Positions 25,662 to 34,164 of a stretch of DNA of 64,000 nucleotides are shown here, piece after piece (the first letter of the stretch is position 1; every line of letters begins with the position of its first letter). Made by a program: the position numbers and the translations under genes. Origin of the DNA: Vitreoscilla massiliensis. Its GTDB lineage: Bacteria > Pseudomonadota > Gammaproteobacteria > Burkholderiales > Neisseriaceae. Location: assembly GCF_001457815.1 (NCBI RefSeq), contig NZ_LN898219.1:291878-355877 (forward strand), read 5' to 3'. The notes beneath the pieces were generated by a model. The model searched no databases, was not told the origin of the DNA, and saw only the letters and a program-made list of their open reading frames with translations.

Positions 25662-26090
25662 TCAGTTGATGCGATTGACGGGAATGGCTTGTGGTTTGCC
25701 TGCAACCAAACCGATAAACCAGTATGCCCGTCGGTTTTGGTGGTCTACGCGGCAAAAAGCAAACGCTTGATTGTGGATGCAGCCCACATCATATTGTTGC
25801 CATTCTTTGGGCAGTGCCGTGATGAAATGGCGCACTTGATTGGGCTCAGAGGTGTGCAATCGGCAGGGCTCTTGTTGGCGGCACGAGGCTTGCCAGCTTT
25901 GTTGGCCTTGCTTTTGGTCCATTTGCCATTGGCCATTTTTTTGAGAGAAACGCATGTACATGGCCGAGGGCTGGTGGGTTTTAATATTCAATAACACATA
26001 TTGGCCTTGGTCGCTGGCATCGGGTGTTTTGGCAAATGCTGGAAGGCAAGACAACATCAAAGACAATAGCAGCAAAGATTTGTGTTGCAT
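25662..26090 (-). CDS. Exported hypothetical protein, 142 aa
   Basis: Start ATG 26090 is fixed by GAGGAGAAG at the right distance. MQHKSLLLLSLMLSCLPAFAKTPDA is a signal peptide (AFA-K cleavage). The mature protein has four Cys (SCRQQEPCRL, GCIHNQAFAFCRV) probably in two disulfides, a Gln-rich middle and a conserved-looking C-terminus (RRAYWFIGLVAGKPQAIPVNRIN). Family not recognised. Single-gene unit. Confidence 0.72.
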   Translation of the reverse strand: MQHKSLLLLSLMLSCLPAFAKTPDASDQGQYVLLNIKTHQPSAMYMRFSQKNGQWQMDQKQGQQSWQASCRQQEPCRLHTSEPNQVRHFITALPKEWQQYDVGCIHNQAFAFCRVDHQNRRAYWFIGLVAGKPQAIPVNRIN

Positions 26091-26263
26091 GTTTACTTCT
26101 CCTCGTTTTTTTGCAATGAAAATGGTGATGTGGGTTTTATCATGTACGTGCAAACATCATAAGTGTATTGAGGCAGGTGAGGTTTGAGAACCGTGTGTGG
26201 GTAGCGCTGAGCGCTACTGTCTGAATCACATCATCGTCACCATAGATACAGTAGGATGCAAAC

Positions 26264-26293
26264 AAGCGGCCTGTAAACACTTACAGGCCGCTT
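26264..26293. terminator. Paired DUS-like hairpin after ribB
   Basis: AAGCGGCCTGTAAAC-AC-TTACAGGCCGCTT, 29 bases past the ribB stop (reverse strand). Confidence 0.8.
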
Positions 26294-26321
26294 ATGATGG
26301 TGTTAATACTGTTTAAACAGC

Positions 26322-27428
26322 TTATACCGAGTAATCGCTATTATCGTCATTAGGCAAAGCGAAGCCGGTGATTTCCAAGCCGAAGCCGTTTAACACGCTG
26401 AATGCATATGGTTTGCCCATCACGCGCATTTTTTTGATGTGCAATTCGTTCAGAATTTGCGCGCCTATGCCGTAAGTCTTGCTGTCCCAAGTGCTGCGTT
26501 GGTTGCTGCCTTGTGGCAAGGCGCGGTCGAGCAGCTCTGAGCCGGTTTCGGGGCGGTGCAACAATAAGGCCACGCCGGCGTCGACGGTTTGCAATTTTTC
26601 CAAGGTTTGCGGCAAAGTCCAGCTGTGGCTAGGGTTGGGACTGATGAAATCCATGGCGCTGAATGGCTCGTGCACGCGCACCCACACTTCGGTGTCGGGG
26701 GTGATGTTGCCTTTGACCAAGGCCAAATGCGTTTCGCCTTGTAAACGGTCGACGTAAATGTGCTGCACAAAGTCGCCCCACGGTGTGTGCACGGTGTGGC
26801 TGCCCATGTCTTCAATCAGGCTTTCGGTTTTGCTGCGGTATTCAATCAAATCGGCGATGGTGCCCATTTTGATGCCGTGTTCTTCGGCGAACACTTCCAA
26901 TTCGGGCATGCGTGCCATGGTGCCGTCGTCGTTGATGATTTCACAAATCACTGCGGCAGGGGTTAAACCCGCCAATTGCGCCAAATCCACGCTGGCTTCT
27001 GTATGACCGGCGCGCACCAATACGCCGCCTTTTTTGGCGCGCAGTGGGAAGATGTGGCCCGGTTGCACGATGTCGCTGGCAACCGAATTCGATGCCACAG
27101 CAGTTTGGATGGTGTGGGCACGGTCGGCGGCGGAAATACCGGTCGAGATGCCTTCACGCGCTTCGATGGAAACGGTGAAATTGGTGCCGTATTGGGCGCC
27201 GTTATTTTGCGTCATCATCGGCAGACCCAAGCGGTCGATGAGTTCATCGGCCATCGGCAAGCAAACCAAGCCACGCGCATGTTTGATCATGAAATTGATG
27301 GCTTCTGGTGTCACAAATTGTGCCGCCATCACCAAATCGCCTTCGTTCTCGCGGTCTTCGGCATCGGTTAAGATGACGATTTTACCGGCTTTGATGTCGG
27401 CAATGATTTCGGCTGGTGTAGAGATCAT
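26322..27428 (-). CDS. ribB: 3,4-dihydroxy-2-butanone 4-phosphate synthase with degenerate GTP cyclohydrolase II domain
   Basis: 368 residues. The N-terminal domain (about 1-205) has the DHBP synthase acidic loop TDAEDRENEGDLVMAAQ, GLVCLPM, RAHTIQ and RAGHTEASVDL, so it should make the four-carbon riboflavin precursor from ribulose 5-phosphate. The C-terminal domain keeps the GTP cyclohydrolase II frame (YGIGAQILNELHIKKMRVM) but the zinc-binding Cys triad is absent: where C-x10-C-x-C is expected the sequence reads VRVHEPFSAMDFISPNPSHSW. It therefore should not act on GTP, and a separate ribA is needed elsewhere. It follows ribE by 18 bases. Confidence 0.92.
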   Translation of the reverse strand: MISTPAEIIADIKAGKIVILTDAEDRENEGDLVMAAQFVTPEAINFMIKHARGLVCLPMADELIDRLGLPMMTQNNGAQYGTNFTVSIEAREGISTGISAADRAHTIQTAVASNSVASDIVQPGHIFPLRAKKGGVLVRAGHTEASVDLAQLAGLTPAAVICEIINDDGTMARMPELEVFAEEHGIKMGTIADLIEYRSKTESLIEDMGSHTVHTPWGDFVQHIYVDRLQGETHLALVKGNITPDTEVWVRVHEPFSAMDFISPNPSHSWTLPQTLEKLQTVDAGVALLLHRPETGSELLDRALPQGSNQRSTWDSKTYGIGAQILNELHIKKMRVMGKPYAFSVLNGFGLEITGFALPNDDNSDYSV

Positions 27429-27446
27429 GATTGTTTGTTTCCTATT

Positions 27447-28058
27447 TCATTGTTTTTGTTGTGCCAATACCCGTGCCACTGTGTCAACAATCGCTTGGGT
27501 TTGGGCATCTATTTCAATATTGATGGCATCGCCAACTTGGCGGCTGCCAAATAAGGTGCGCTCGAGGGTTTCAGGGATTAAGTGCACATTGAAACGGTCG
27601 GGCAACACATCGCCTATGGTGAGTGAGCAACCATCTAAGCCAACAAAGCCTTTGGATAAGACATAGGCTTGCAAGCTTGCAGGCAGGGCAAACCAAATAG
27701 TGGTGTTGAAATCGGTTTTTTCAATGGCAACGATGTGGGTGGTGGTGGCGATGTGGCCACTCATCACATGGCCGCCGATTTCATCACCAAAGCGGGCGGC
27801 ACGTTCAATATTGACCGCATCGCCGATGTTCAGGCCGCCTAAATTGGTGCAGCGCAGGGTTTCTGCGATTAAATCAAACGCCACACGCTGACCATCAAAC
27901 TCGGTAATGGTTAAGCAGCAGCCATTGTGGGCCACTGAGGCGCCTATGGCCAAGTCGTGTGCCAATTCTGGCGGCAATTCGACGGTGTGGCGGCGAAATT
28001 CGCCACGGTCTTCGATGGCGGTAAGGCGGGCGATGCCTTGAACAATGCCTGTAAACAT
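27447..28058 (-). CDS. ribE: Riboflavin synthase alpha chain
   Basis: 203 residues made of two lumazine-binding repeats; it opens MFTGIVQGIARL and has GASVAHNGCCLTI in the first half and GFVGLDGCSLTIGDVL in the second. It dismutates two 6,7-dimethyl-8-ribityllumazine into riboflavin. The start overlaps the stop of the upstream thioesterase by one base (TAATG), so the pair is translationally coupled; ribB follows. Confidence 0.95.
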   Translation of the reverse strand: MFTGIVQGIARLTAIEDRGEFRRHTVELPPELAHDLAIGASVAHNGCCLTITEFDGQRVAFDLIAETLRCTNLGGLNIGDAVNIERAARFGDEIGGHVMSGHIATTTHIVAIEKTDFNTTIWFALPASLQAYVLSKGFVGLDGCSLTIGDVLPDRFNVHLIPETLERTLFGSRQVGDAINIEIDAQTQAIVDTVARVLAQQKQ

Positions 28059-28567
28059 TATTTGTCCTTAAAAATGCTGCAAGAACTGTGTTGCACGGTT
28101 TCCAAACGCATGTGTTTGCGGTGTTCGGCGGCTTCAAAACGGCAGCGTTTCAAGTCGCTGTCCAAATTCAGGCGCGGCACTTCTACCGGCTTGCCGTGTT
28201 CGTCTACCGCTACCATGGTGAAGTAACAGCTGTTGGTATGGCGGCCGGTGCGGTTGCGGATGTCTTGTGCTTCGACGCGGATGCCGATTTCCATAGAGGT
28301 GCGACCGACGTGGTTGACGTTGGCCAAGAAGGTAACCAATTCACCGACGTAAATCGGTTCTTTGAATGTCACTTTGTCGACAGACAAGGTCACCACATAC
28401 GAGCCTGAATAGCGGCTGGCGCAAGCGTAAGCGACTTGGTCGAGCAATTTTAAGATGGCGCCACCGTGCACATTGCCTGAAAAATTGGCCATGTCAGGTG
28501 TCATTAAAATCGACATGGTTAATTCAGATTGTGCTTCTACGATGGTTGGATGGTCTAATTGGGGCAT
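28058..28567 (-). CDS. Acyl-CoA thioesterase, YciA/BACH-like hotdog protein
   Basis: 169 residues with one hotdog domain: MANFSGNVHGGAILKLLDQVAYACASRYSG contains the N-x2-G/HGG-D catalytic core, followed by VTLSVDKVTFKEPIYVGELV. It should hydrolyse acyl-CoA in the cytoplasm. The tail (residues 135-169, FEAAEHRKHMRLETVQHSSC) extends beyond the domain. First gene of a unit with ribE and ribB; a functional link to riboflavin is not obvious. Confidence 0.88.
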   Translation of the reverse strand: MPQLDHPTIVEAQSELTMSILMTPDMANFSGNVHGGAILKLLDQVAYACASRYSGSYVVTLSVDKVTFKEPIYVGELVTFLANVNHVGRTSMEIGIRVEAQDIRNRTGRHTNSCYFTMVAVDEHGKPVEVPRLNLDSDLKRCRFEAAEHRKHMRLETVQHSSCSIFKDK

Positions 28568-28599
28568 GTTTTACTCAATTCATTTCTTAATGATTGTTA

Positions 28600-29595
28600 T
28601 TATAGCCATTTTCGATAGATCAGGAACACAATTGAACTTATGGCAATGATAGCAATGGTACCCAAGACATAGAAATAACCGTATTGCCAATGCAATTCTG
28701 GCATATTGTCAAAATTCATACCATAAATACCAGTGATTAAAGTCAGTGGCATGAAGGTAATGCTGACTGCGGTAAGCAAGCGCATTTGGCGGTTTAGCCG
28801 GTTGGACTGTGAGCCCAAAGTCACTTCCATCATGGTGAGCAAGGCATCGCGGCTGAAATCGAGATTTTCCATCAATTGCATGCAATGGTCGAAGGTGTCG
28901 CGCAAATACAGGTGATAACGGTCGGACAAGACCTCGAAATCGGAGCGCATCAAGATGGTTAACACATCGCGCAGCGGCACCACCGAGCGGCGCAAGCGCA
29001 TGGCATCGTGCTTCATGCGGTGTAGGCGTGGCAGCAAGTCGGTGTCTTTGATTTGCAATAAAGAGCCATCGAGTTTGTCGACTTTGGTGCTGAAGGTTTC
29101 TACACTGGCCATTAAGGTGTCTACCCAACAATCGATGTACAGATACATCAGGTATTCCAAATTGTTTTGTTGGTACCACAATGGCTTTTGTGCAATGCGC
29201 TGCTTCATTACAGGCCGCATCAACAGCGATTTGGGTTGATACGAAATCAAGAAATCCTTACCAATGATCAAATACAGCAATTGGGTTTTCAATTGGCTGT
29301 CTTGAAACAACACCCCGCGCAATACCAAAAACACAAAATCGCCATAGTCTTCGATTTTGGCGCGTTGGTTTTTGCTGGCCATGTCTTCCAAAGCCAACGC
29401 ATGCAAACCGTATTCGGCCAGTAACAATTGCAAATCCGCCAAAGAGGCTTTGCCACTGAGGTTGAGCCAATGCGGTGTCGCTGGTTTGTGCACGCTTTGG
29501 TCGCGAGCCAAATCGGTGACCACTTCAGCATCCCCGCTTGGTGTTGCTTGGTGCAATTGTACTTGTAAGCCCGTATCGGCGGTTTTACTGTCCAT
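28600..29595 (-). CDS. corA: CorA family magnesium/cobalt transporter
   Basis: 331 residues: large N-terminal cytoplasmic domain, a long helical stalk (about 160-265), and two C-terminal membrane helices with the signature YGMNFDNMPEL between them. It forms pentameric Mg2+ channels. The start overlaps the ppx stop by one base, so the two are coupled. A DUS-like copy (29208-29218) lies in the cytoplasmic part and encodes RPVM. Confidence 0.94.
   Translation of the reverse strand: MDSKTADTGLQVQLHQATPSGDAEVVTDLARDQSVHKPATPHWLNLSGKASLADLQLLLAEYGLHALALEDMASKNQRAKIEDYGDFVFLVLRGVLFQDSQLKTQLLYLIIGKDFLISYQPKSLLMRPVMKQRIAQKPLWYQQNNLEYLMYLYIDCWVDTLMASVETFSTKVDKLDGSLLQIKDTDLLPRLHRMKHDAMRLRRSVVPLRDVLTILMRSDFEVLSDRYHLYLRDTFDHCMQLMENLDFSRDALLTMMEVTLGSQSNRLNRQMRLLTAVSITFMPLTLITGIYGMNFDNMPELHWQYGYFYVLGTIAIIAISSIVFLIYRKWL
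29208..29218 (-). repeat. DUS-like 11-mer inside corA
   Basis: TTACAGGCCGC; the gene, on the reverse strand, reads cGG-CCT-GTA (Arg-Pro-Val). Confidence 0.85.
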
Positions 29596-31097
29596 TAGCT
29601 CGCTTGTTGTTCAATGATGAAGTGGCGATTGATGTATTGCCATTGCTGCGCTTCTTGCTCCAAGCTGCCGGCAATCAATGGGTTGTCTTGCAGCCATTGG
29701 GCACTTAAACGCAAGGTACAGGTTTTTTCGACAAAATCGTAAAACAAACTGGTGTCGCTCGGAAATTGGATGTCTTGGCGACCGCGGCAGAACAAGGCGG
29801 CCAAACGCAAAGACAAGACCGCTGGCCACCATTGGCGTTCGGTCACCACTTCCAATAATTTTTTGGTGTCGCCGCGATGACTCAAGACCAATACCGCCAG
29901 CAAGTGTTGCTCTTGGCGCGAAAATCCAAACATGTCGGCATTGTCCAAAATGTAAGCGGAGTGTTTGTGATAGCCTGAGTGGGCAATGCTCATGCCCAAT
30001 TCGTGTAGCTGTGCAGACCAAGCCAAGTATTTTTGCCACATGTCCAATTGGTTGCGTGGCAGATTTTGCGACAGACCCGCGAAGCACTGCTGCGCCACTT
30101 GATTGACCCGATTGGCCTGTAACACATCAATGTGGTAACGGTGTTGGAATTGTTTGACGGTTTCATCGCGCAAATCGTGGTCTAAATCGCGGCCCAACAT
30201 GTCAAAAAACACGCCATCGCGCAGCGCCGCATCGGTGACCGACATGGAGGTCAAACTCAGTTCTTCAAACACCGCAATCATCACTGCCAAACCACCGATA
30301 AACACTTCGGTGCGGTCGGATTTGAGGTTCAGCAATTTGGCTTTCTTCACTGAGCCGGCCTGTATCACCTTCTTAGCCAAGGCGCGCATTGCCGCCGCAT
30401 CCAAATGGTGGCTGCTTAAGCCATAGGCTTCAATGACATCGCGTATCGAGCGGGCCGATCCGGAGCTGCCTATGGCAAAGTCCCAACCGTGTTGCTTCAA
30501 CTCTGGGCTGATGCGTTGGATTTCGATACGGGCGCTGGACACGGCGCGTTCAAATTTTTCTGAGGTGATTTTGCCATCGTTAAAAAAGCGCAAGCTGTAA
30601 GTCACACAGCCCAAGGGCAGGCTTTCCATGATGTCGGGCTGTAAGGCATTGCCGATGACAAATTCGGTTGAGCCGCCACCGATGTCGACCACCAGCATAT
30701 TGTCGTTGGTTGGTGGGTGGGTGTGCTTCACGCCCAAGTAAATCAAGCGTGCTTCTTCACGGCCGGCAATGATTTCAACTGGAAAGCCTAAGGCTTCTTC
30801 TGCGGCAGGCAAGAAACTGGCAATGTTTTTGGCGACCCGAAAGGTATTGGTGGCGACCACGCGCACTTGTTCAGGTTTGAAACCTTGTAAGCGTTGACCA
30901 AAGCGCGATAAACATTTCAGTGCCCGCTGTTGCGCTTCGACGGTGATGTATTTGTTTTCATCCAAACCTGCGGCAAAGCGTACCATTTCTTTGATGGAAT
31001 CGACGATGCGCAACTGACCTTCTTCGACGGCGCAAATTTGTAAACGAAAACTGTTAGAACCCAAGTCGACTGTGGCCAAAAGCGCTGATCGAGGCAT
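29595..31097 (-). CDS. ppx: Exopolyphosphatase (Ppx/GppA family)
   Basis: 500 residues: actin-like N-terminal fold with ATVDLGSNSFRLQI (phosphate 1 loop) and VVDIGGGSTEFVIG (phosphate 2 loop), catalytic Glu region GREEARLIYLGV, and a C-terminal HD-like helical domain (LHELGMSIAHSGYHKHSAYILDNADMFGFSRQE). It releases orthophosphate from polyphosphate; some members also hydrolyse pppGpp. It is followed directly by corA; the pairing of polyphosphate with Mg2+ transport is chemically sensible but unproven. Confidence 0.93.
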   Translation of the reverse strand: MPRSALLATVDLGSNSFRLQICAVEEGQLRIVDSIKEMVRFAAGLDENKYITVEAQQRALKCLSRFGQRLQGFKPEQVRVVATNTFRVAKNIASFLPAAEEALGFPVEIIAGREEARLIYLGVKHTHPPTNDNMLVVDIGGGSTEFVIGNALQPDIMESLPLGCVTYSLRFFNDGKITSEKFERAVSSARIEIQRISPELKQHGWDFAIGSSGSARSIRDVIEAYGLSSHHLDAAAMRALAKKVIQAGSVKKAKLLNLKSDRTEVFIGGLAVMIAVFEELSLTSMSVTDAALRDGVFFDMLGRDLDHDLRDETVKQFQHRYHIDVLQANRVNQVAQQCFAGLSQNLPRNQLDMWQKYLAWSAQLHELGMSIAHSGYHKHSAYILDNADMFGFSRQEQHLLAVLVLSHRGDTKKLLEVVTERQWWPAVLSLRLAALFCRGRQDIQFPSDTSLFYDFVEKTCTLRLSAQWLQDNPLIAGSLEQEAQQWQYINRHFIIEQQAS

Positions 31098-31134
31098 GCC
31101 GGTAATCCTATTGAAAATGTTGGGTAGGAGTTTA

Positions 31135-31160
31135 AAGCGGCCTGTAAGTTCAGGCCGCTT
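31135..31160. terminator. DUS-like hairpin after lipA, one arm variant
   Basis: AAGCGGCCTG and CAGGCCGCTT form a 10-base stem around TAAGTT. The right copy lacks the TTA of the 11-mer. Confidence 0.72.
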
Positions 31161-31174
31161 GGGATAGAGAGGGT

Positions 31175-32128
31175 TTATTCAACAAAGCCTGCGTCTTTGG
31201 CTTGCTCATCGGCATGGTAGCTTGAACGCACCATGGCGCCGACAGCCGCATGTTTAAAGCCCATGTCCAAAGCTTCGGTTTCAAAGGTTTTGAACATTTG
31301 TGGTGACACATAGCGCAATACTGGTAAGTGGCCATCGGTGGGTTGCAAGTATTGACCGATGGTGATCATGTCGATGTTGTACTCACGCATGTCGCGCATC
31401 ACTGCACGCACTTCCTCATCGTCTTCACCCAAGCCAACCATGATGCCTGATTTGGTGGCCACATCTGGGCGCAAGGCTTTGTAGCGTTTGAGCAATTCCA
31501 AGGAGTGGGTGTAATCGGCACCAGGGCGCGCTTGTTTGTACAAGCGTGGCGCGGTTTCCAAATTGTGGTTCATCACATCAGGTGGGGTTTCGGCCAAAAT
31601 TTCCAAAGCCACATCCAAACGGCCGCGGAAATCGGGTACCAACACTTCAATTTGTGTGCTTGGGCTCAATTCACGTATCGCTTTGATGCACTCAGCAAAG
31701 TGACCAGCGCCACCGTCGCGCAAATCATCGCGGTCGACAGAGGTAATCACCACATATTTCAGTTTCAAAGCGGCGACGGTTTCGGCCAAGTGTTTTGGCT
31801 CTTCTGGATCTAAAGGGTTAGGGCGGCCATGACCGACATCACAGAATGGGCAACGGCGGGTACAAATGTCACCCATGATCATGAAAGTCGCCGTGCCTTT
31901 GCTGAAACACTCACCAATGTTAGGGCAAGAAGCTTCTTCACACACAGTGTGCAATTTTTGCTCGCGCAAAATGCGTTTGATTTCCATGAATTGGCCACCG
32001 CTGGGCAGCTTGGCGCGTATCCATTCCGGTTTTTTTAGCTTGGTTTCCAAAGGCACTACTTTAATCGGGATGCGTGCGGTTTTGGCTGCACCTTTGTGTT
32101 TCACGCCTTGGGCATTGTCTTGACTCAT
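31175..32128 (-). CDS. lipA: Lipoyl synthase
   Basis: 317 residues; two Fe-S sites are visible, the auxiliary cluster C63-x4-C68-x5-C74 (CEEASCPNIGEC) and the radical-SAM C89-x3-C93-x2-C96 (CTRRCPFC), plus the conserved C-terminal RSSYHADE with the serine ligand. It inserts two sulfurs into octanoyl-protein to make lipoate. It overlaps lipB by four bases, so DUF493-lipB-lipA form one coupled operon. Confidence 0.97.
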   Translation of the reverse strand: MSQDNAQGVKHKGAAKTARIPIKVVPLETKLKKPEWIRAKLPSGGQFMEIKRILREQKLHTVCEEASCPNIGECFSKGTATFMIMGDICTRRCPFCDVGHGRPNPLDPEEPKHLAETVAALKLKYVVITSVDRDDLRDGGAGHFAECIKAIRELSPSTQIEVLVPDFRGRLDVALEILAETPPDVMNHNLETAPRLYKQARPGADYTHSLELLKRYKALRPDVATKSGIMVGLGEDDEEVRAVMRDMREYNIDMITIGQYLQPTDGHLPVLRYVSPQMFKTFETEALDMGFKHAAVGAMVRSSYHADEQAKDAGFVE

Positions 32129-32748
32129 GTGTGTGCTTCTTCCACTGTTAATTGTTGTTGCAAATGGTCGGCGAGGATGTCGGCGACTTGATTAAATTCA
32201 GGTGTTGGTGACACCAATTCGGCCATCTGTACCATCTCTAAACCAGCATAGCCGCAGGGATTAATTTGGTGAAATGGCGCTAAGTCCATGTTCACATTCA
32301 GGGCCAAACCGTGGTAGACCGAACCACGTTTGATTCTCAGACCCAAAGAGGCAATTTTTCCTTCACCCACGTACACGCCAGGGCGTTTGGGATCGTTGTG
32401 TGCTTCTATGCCAAAATGTGCCAACGTGGCGATGATGCTGTTTTCCAAGCGGCTGACCAAGTCGCGCACCGAAATGTGGCGGCGTTTGAAGTCTATCATG
32501 GTATACACTACCACTTGCCCAGGGCCATGGTAGGTGATTTGACCGCCGCGGTCGACTTGCACGACTGGAATGTTACTGTGTTGCAATAAATGCTCGGCTT
32601 TACCCGCCATGCCTTGGGTGAACACCGGTGGATGCTCAACTATCCACAATTCATCGGCGGTGTCTTCGGTACGATTATCGGTAAAGGCCACCATGGCTTG
32701 ATAAGTGGGCTCGTAATCCACCCGCCCCAAATGTTTAATCAACATCAA
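32125..32748 (-). CDS. lipB: Octanoyltransferase
   Basis: 207 residues with VDRGGQITYHGPGQVVVYTMIDFKRR, KIASLGLRIKRGSVYHGLALNVNMDL and NPCGYAGLEMVQM, the last holding the catalytic Cys. It moves octanoate from ACP to lipoyl domains, giving LipA its substrate. It overlaps both neighbours by four bases. Confidence 0.96.
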   Translation of the reverse strand: MMLIKHLGRVDYEPTYQAMVAFTDNRTEDTADELWIVEHPPVFTQGMAGKAEHLLQHSNIPVVQVDRGGQITYHGPGQVVVYTMIDFKRRHISVRDLVSRLENSIIATLAHFGIEAHNDPKRPGVYVGEGKIASLGLRIKRGSVYHGLALNVNMDLAPFHQINPCGYAGLEMVQMAELVSPTPEFNQVADILADHLQQQLTVEEAHT

Positions 32749-33023
32749 TACACCACCTTCACCATGGGGTGAGAAGTGAGGCTGCGGTAAATATTGTCCA
32801 ATTGTTCTTGGCTGGTCGCGGTCACTATAATGGTCGCACCAATGTAATTGCCTTTGCTGGACAAACGGGTGCTGACATGATGTTCTTGCGTATCAGGAGC
32901 ATGTTCTTGTACCACAGCCAAAATGGTTTGCGCGAATTCATCGTGATGTGTGCCCATGATTTTCAGAGGAAATTCACAGGGGAATTCCAATAAGGTTTCG
33001 TGGGGAGTGTTCGCATCAGACAT
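32745..33023 (-). CDS. DUF493 (YbeD-like) protein
   Basis: 92 residues: LLEFPCEFPLKIMGTHHDEFAQTILAVVQEH... then STRLSSKGNYIGATIIVTATSQEQLDNIYRSLTSHPMVKVVY, the alpha-beta DUF493 fold seen next to lipB in many proteobacteria, suspected to be an allosteric small domain. First gene of the lip operon. Its ribosome site AAAGG is inside the hairpin at 33025-33059. Confidence 0.9.
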   Translation of the reverse strand: MSDANTPHETLLEFPCEFPLKIMGTHHDEFAQTILAVVQEHAPDTQEHHVSTRLSSKGNYIGATIIVTATSQEQLDNIYRSLTSHPMVKVVY

Positions 33024-33024
33024 G

Positions 33025-33059
33025 ATAACGCCTTTAATAGATGTATCTAAAGGCGTTAT
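33025..33059 (-). promoter_or_regulatory. Perfect hairpin over the ribosome site of the DUF493-lipB-lipA operon
   Basis: On the reverse strand ATAACGCCTTTA and TAAAGGCGTTAT form a 12-base perfect stem with an 11-base loop. The right arm contains the AAAGG ribosome site, and the ATG (33023-33021) begins one base after the stem. It may control translation or simply end the upstream pilin transcript. Confidence 0.55.
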
Positions 33060-33114
33060 TTTACGCTAGTTTAGTCGGCTACCCAAGTGTTGCGTTGTGG
33101 GCACTGTAAACCCG

Positions 33115-33552
33115 CTATTCAGGGCTGTAACAACGGGTACTGCTGCCGATTTTTTCGCATTCTTGGATGGTATGGTTTTGGTCTATGGTGAGGTAACGAG
33201 GTTCTTCTACTGTATCTTTGGCTACAGCCTGTAAACGGTAAGTATTGGCCGCAGCACCGCGGGCGGTACCTTTGAAACTGATGTTGAAATATTCAGTACT
33301 CAAATACGGTAAAATTGGCCAAGTGGTCGCATTTTTAGTAAAACGTGCATTTTGCGCATAATAGCGCTCAAGGTATTGTGCATCAGCGACCAAAGTGGTT
33401 TTAGCATTTTTTAAACGCGCATTGAGCACATGTTGATGGTAAGTAGGAGCGACGATTACTGCCAAGATGGTAATAATCGCTACCACAACCATGCTTTCTA
33501 ATAAGGTAAACCCCAAAGTAGCAACGAAAATAGTGTGATTTTGATAAGCCAC
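33115..33552 (-). CDS. Type IV pilin-like protein (minor pilin)
   Basis: The in-frame ATG at 33558 touches its AAGGAG with no spacing, so the GTG at 33552, six bases on, is the better start (MAYQNHTIFVATLG). Prepilin peptidase site G-FTLLES with the Glu at +5, then the hydrophobic N-terminal helix VVVAIITILAVIVAPTY. The globular part has LERYYAQNARFT, common in PilE-like minor pilins, and a C-terminal Cys pair (IQECEKIGSSTRC). About 131 mature residues. It lies 70 bases downstream of a related pilin gene. It could be a minor pilin, a pseudopilin or the competence pilin ComP. Confidence 0.85.
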   Translation of the reverse strand: MAYQNHTIFVATLGFTLLESMVVVAIITILAVIVAPTYHQHVLNARLKNAKTTLVADAQYLERYYAQNARFTKNATTWPILPYLSTEYFNISFKGTARGAAANTYRLQAVAKDTVEEPRYLTIDQNHTIQECEKIGSSTRCYSPE

Positions 33553-33622
33553 AATCATCTCCTTAAGCCCCTTTTATGGAGAGTCAATAGAGATGACTCA
33601 AAAAGAAAAAAGCCCATCAATA

Positions 33623-34141
33623 TTATTTTGTTTGGCAATCAGCCAGTGAGACATCTGATACTTCTCCTGTCACTGATATGGTGGCACCGTTTGCTTCACA
33701 TTCTTGAATCGAGCCAGTTGCATCTACAAATAAAAACCGTGTTTCGCCTGGGTTGGTAGCATCAATTGGTGCTGCATATAAACAATACTGATCATTATTT
33801 GCATTTGCAGGGTCACATGTTAAGCCAGGGTTGGTGCCACTACCTGTTTCATCATCGCTATAAAAGGCAATGTTAAAAAATGGATTGGCACTGCTGATAT
33901 TGGTTAAAATATCAGTAGGGTAAGCTCCAGCTTGTCTAAAGCTGTGATTTTGCGCATAGTACTTTTCCAACATATTTTGTGCCAATATAAGTTCAGCTTT
34001 GGCATTTTGCAAACGAGCATTGCGCACATATCTTAAGTAACTTGGATAGATAATTGCGGCCAAAATACCGATGATGATGACCACCACCATGACTTCCAGT
34101 AATGTAAATCCCCGTTGTTTGCTTTGTGCCAATGTTTGCAT
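33623..34141 (-). CDS. Type IV pilin-like protein (minor pilin)
   Basis: Leader MQTLAQSKQRG, cleavage before FTLLEVMVVVIIIGILAAIIYPSY, 172 residues in all. It shares with the downstream gene the RNARLQNAKAEL... LEKYYAQNHSF region and the C-terminal SIQECE motif, so the two are paralogues. Two Cys pairs are likely (CDPAN/DQYC and ECE/DCQ). It would be processed by PilD and assembled in a type IV pilus. No other pilus genes are in the window. Confidence 0.87.
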   Translation of the reverse strand: MQTLAQSKQRGFTLLEVMVVVIIIGILAAIIYPSYLRYVRNARLQNAKAELILAQNMLEKYYAQNHSFRQAGAYPTDILTNISSANPFFNIAFYSDDETGSGTNPGLTCDPANANNDQYCLYAAPIDATNPGETRFLFVDATGSIQECEANGATISVTGEVSDVSLADCQTK

Positions 34142-34164
34142 GCTTTAAACCCAATGAATTCTTA

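Noticed and set aside
28059..28620. FMN riboswitch ahead of the riboflavin genes
   Set aside because: ribE and ribB have no leader (1-base overlap and an 18-base gap), and the 32 bases before the thioesterase gene are too short.
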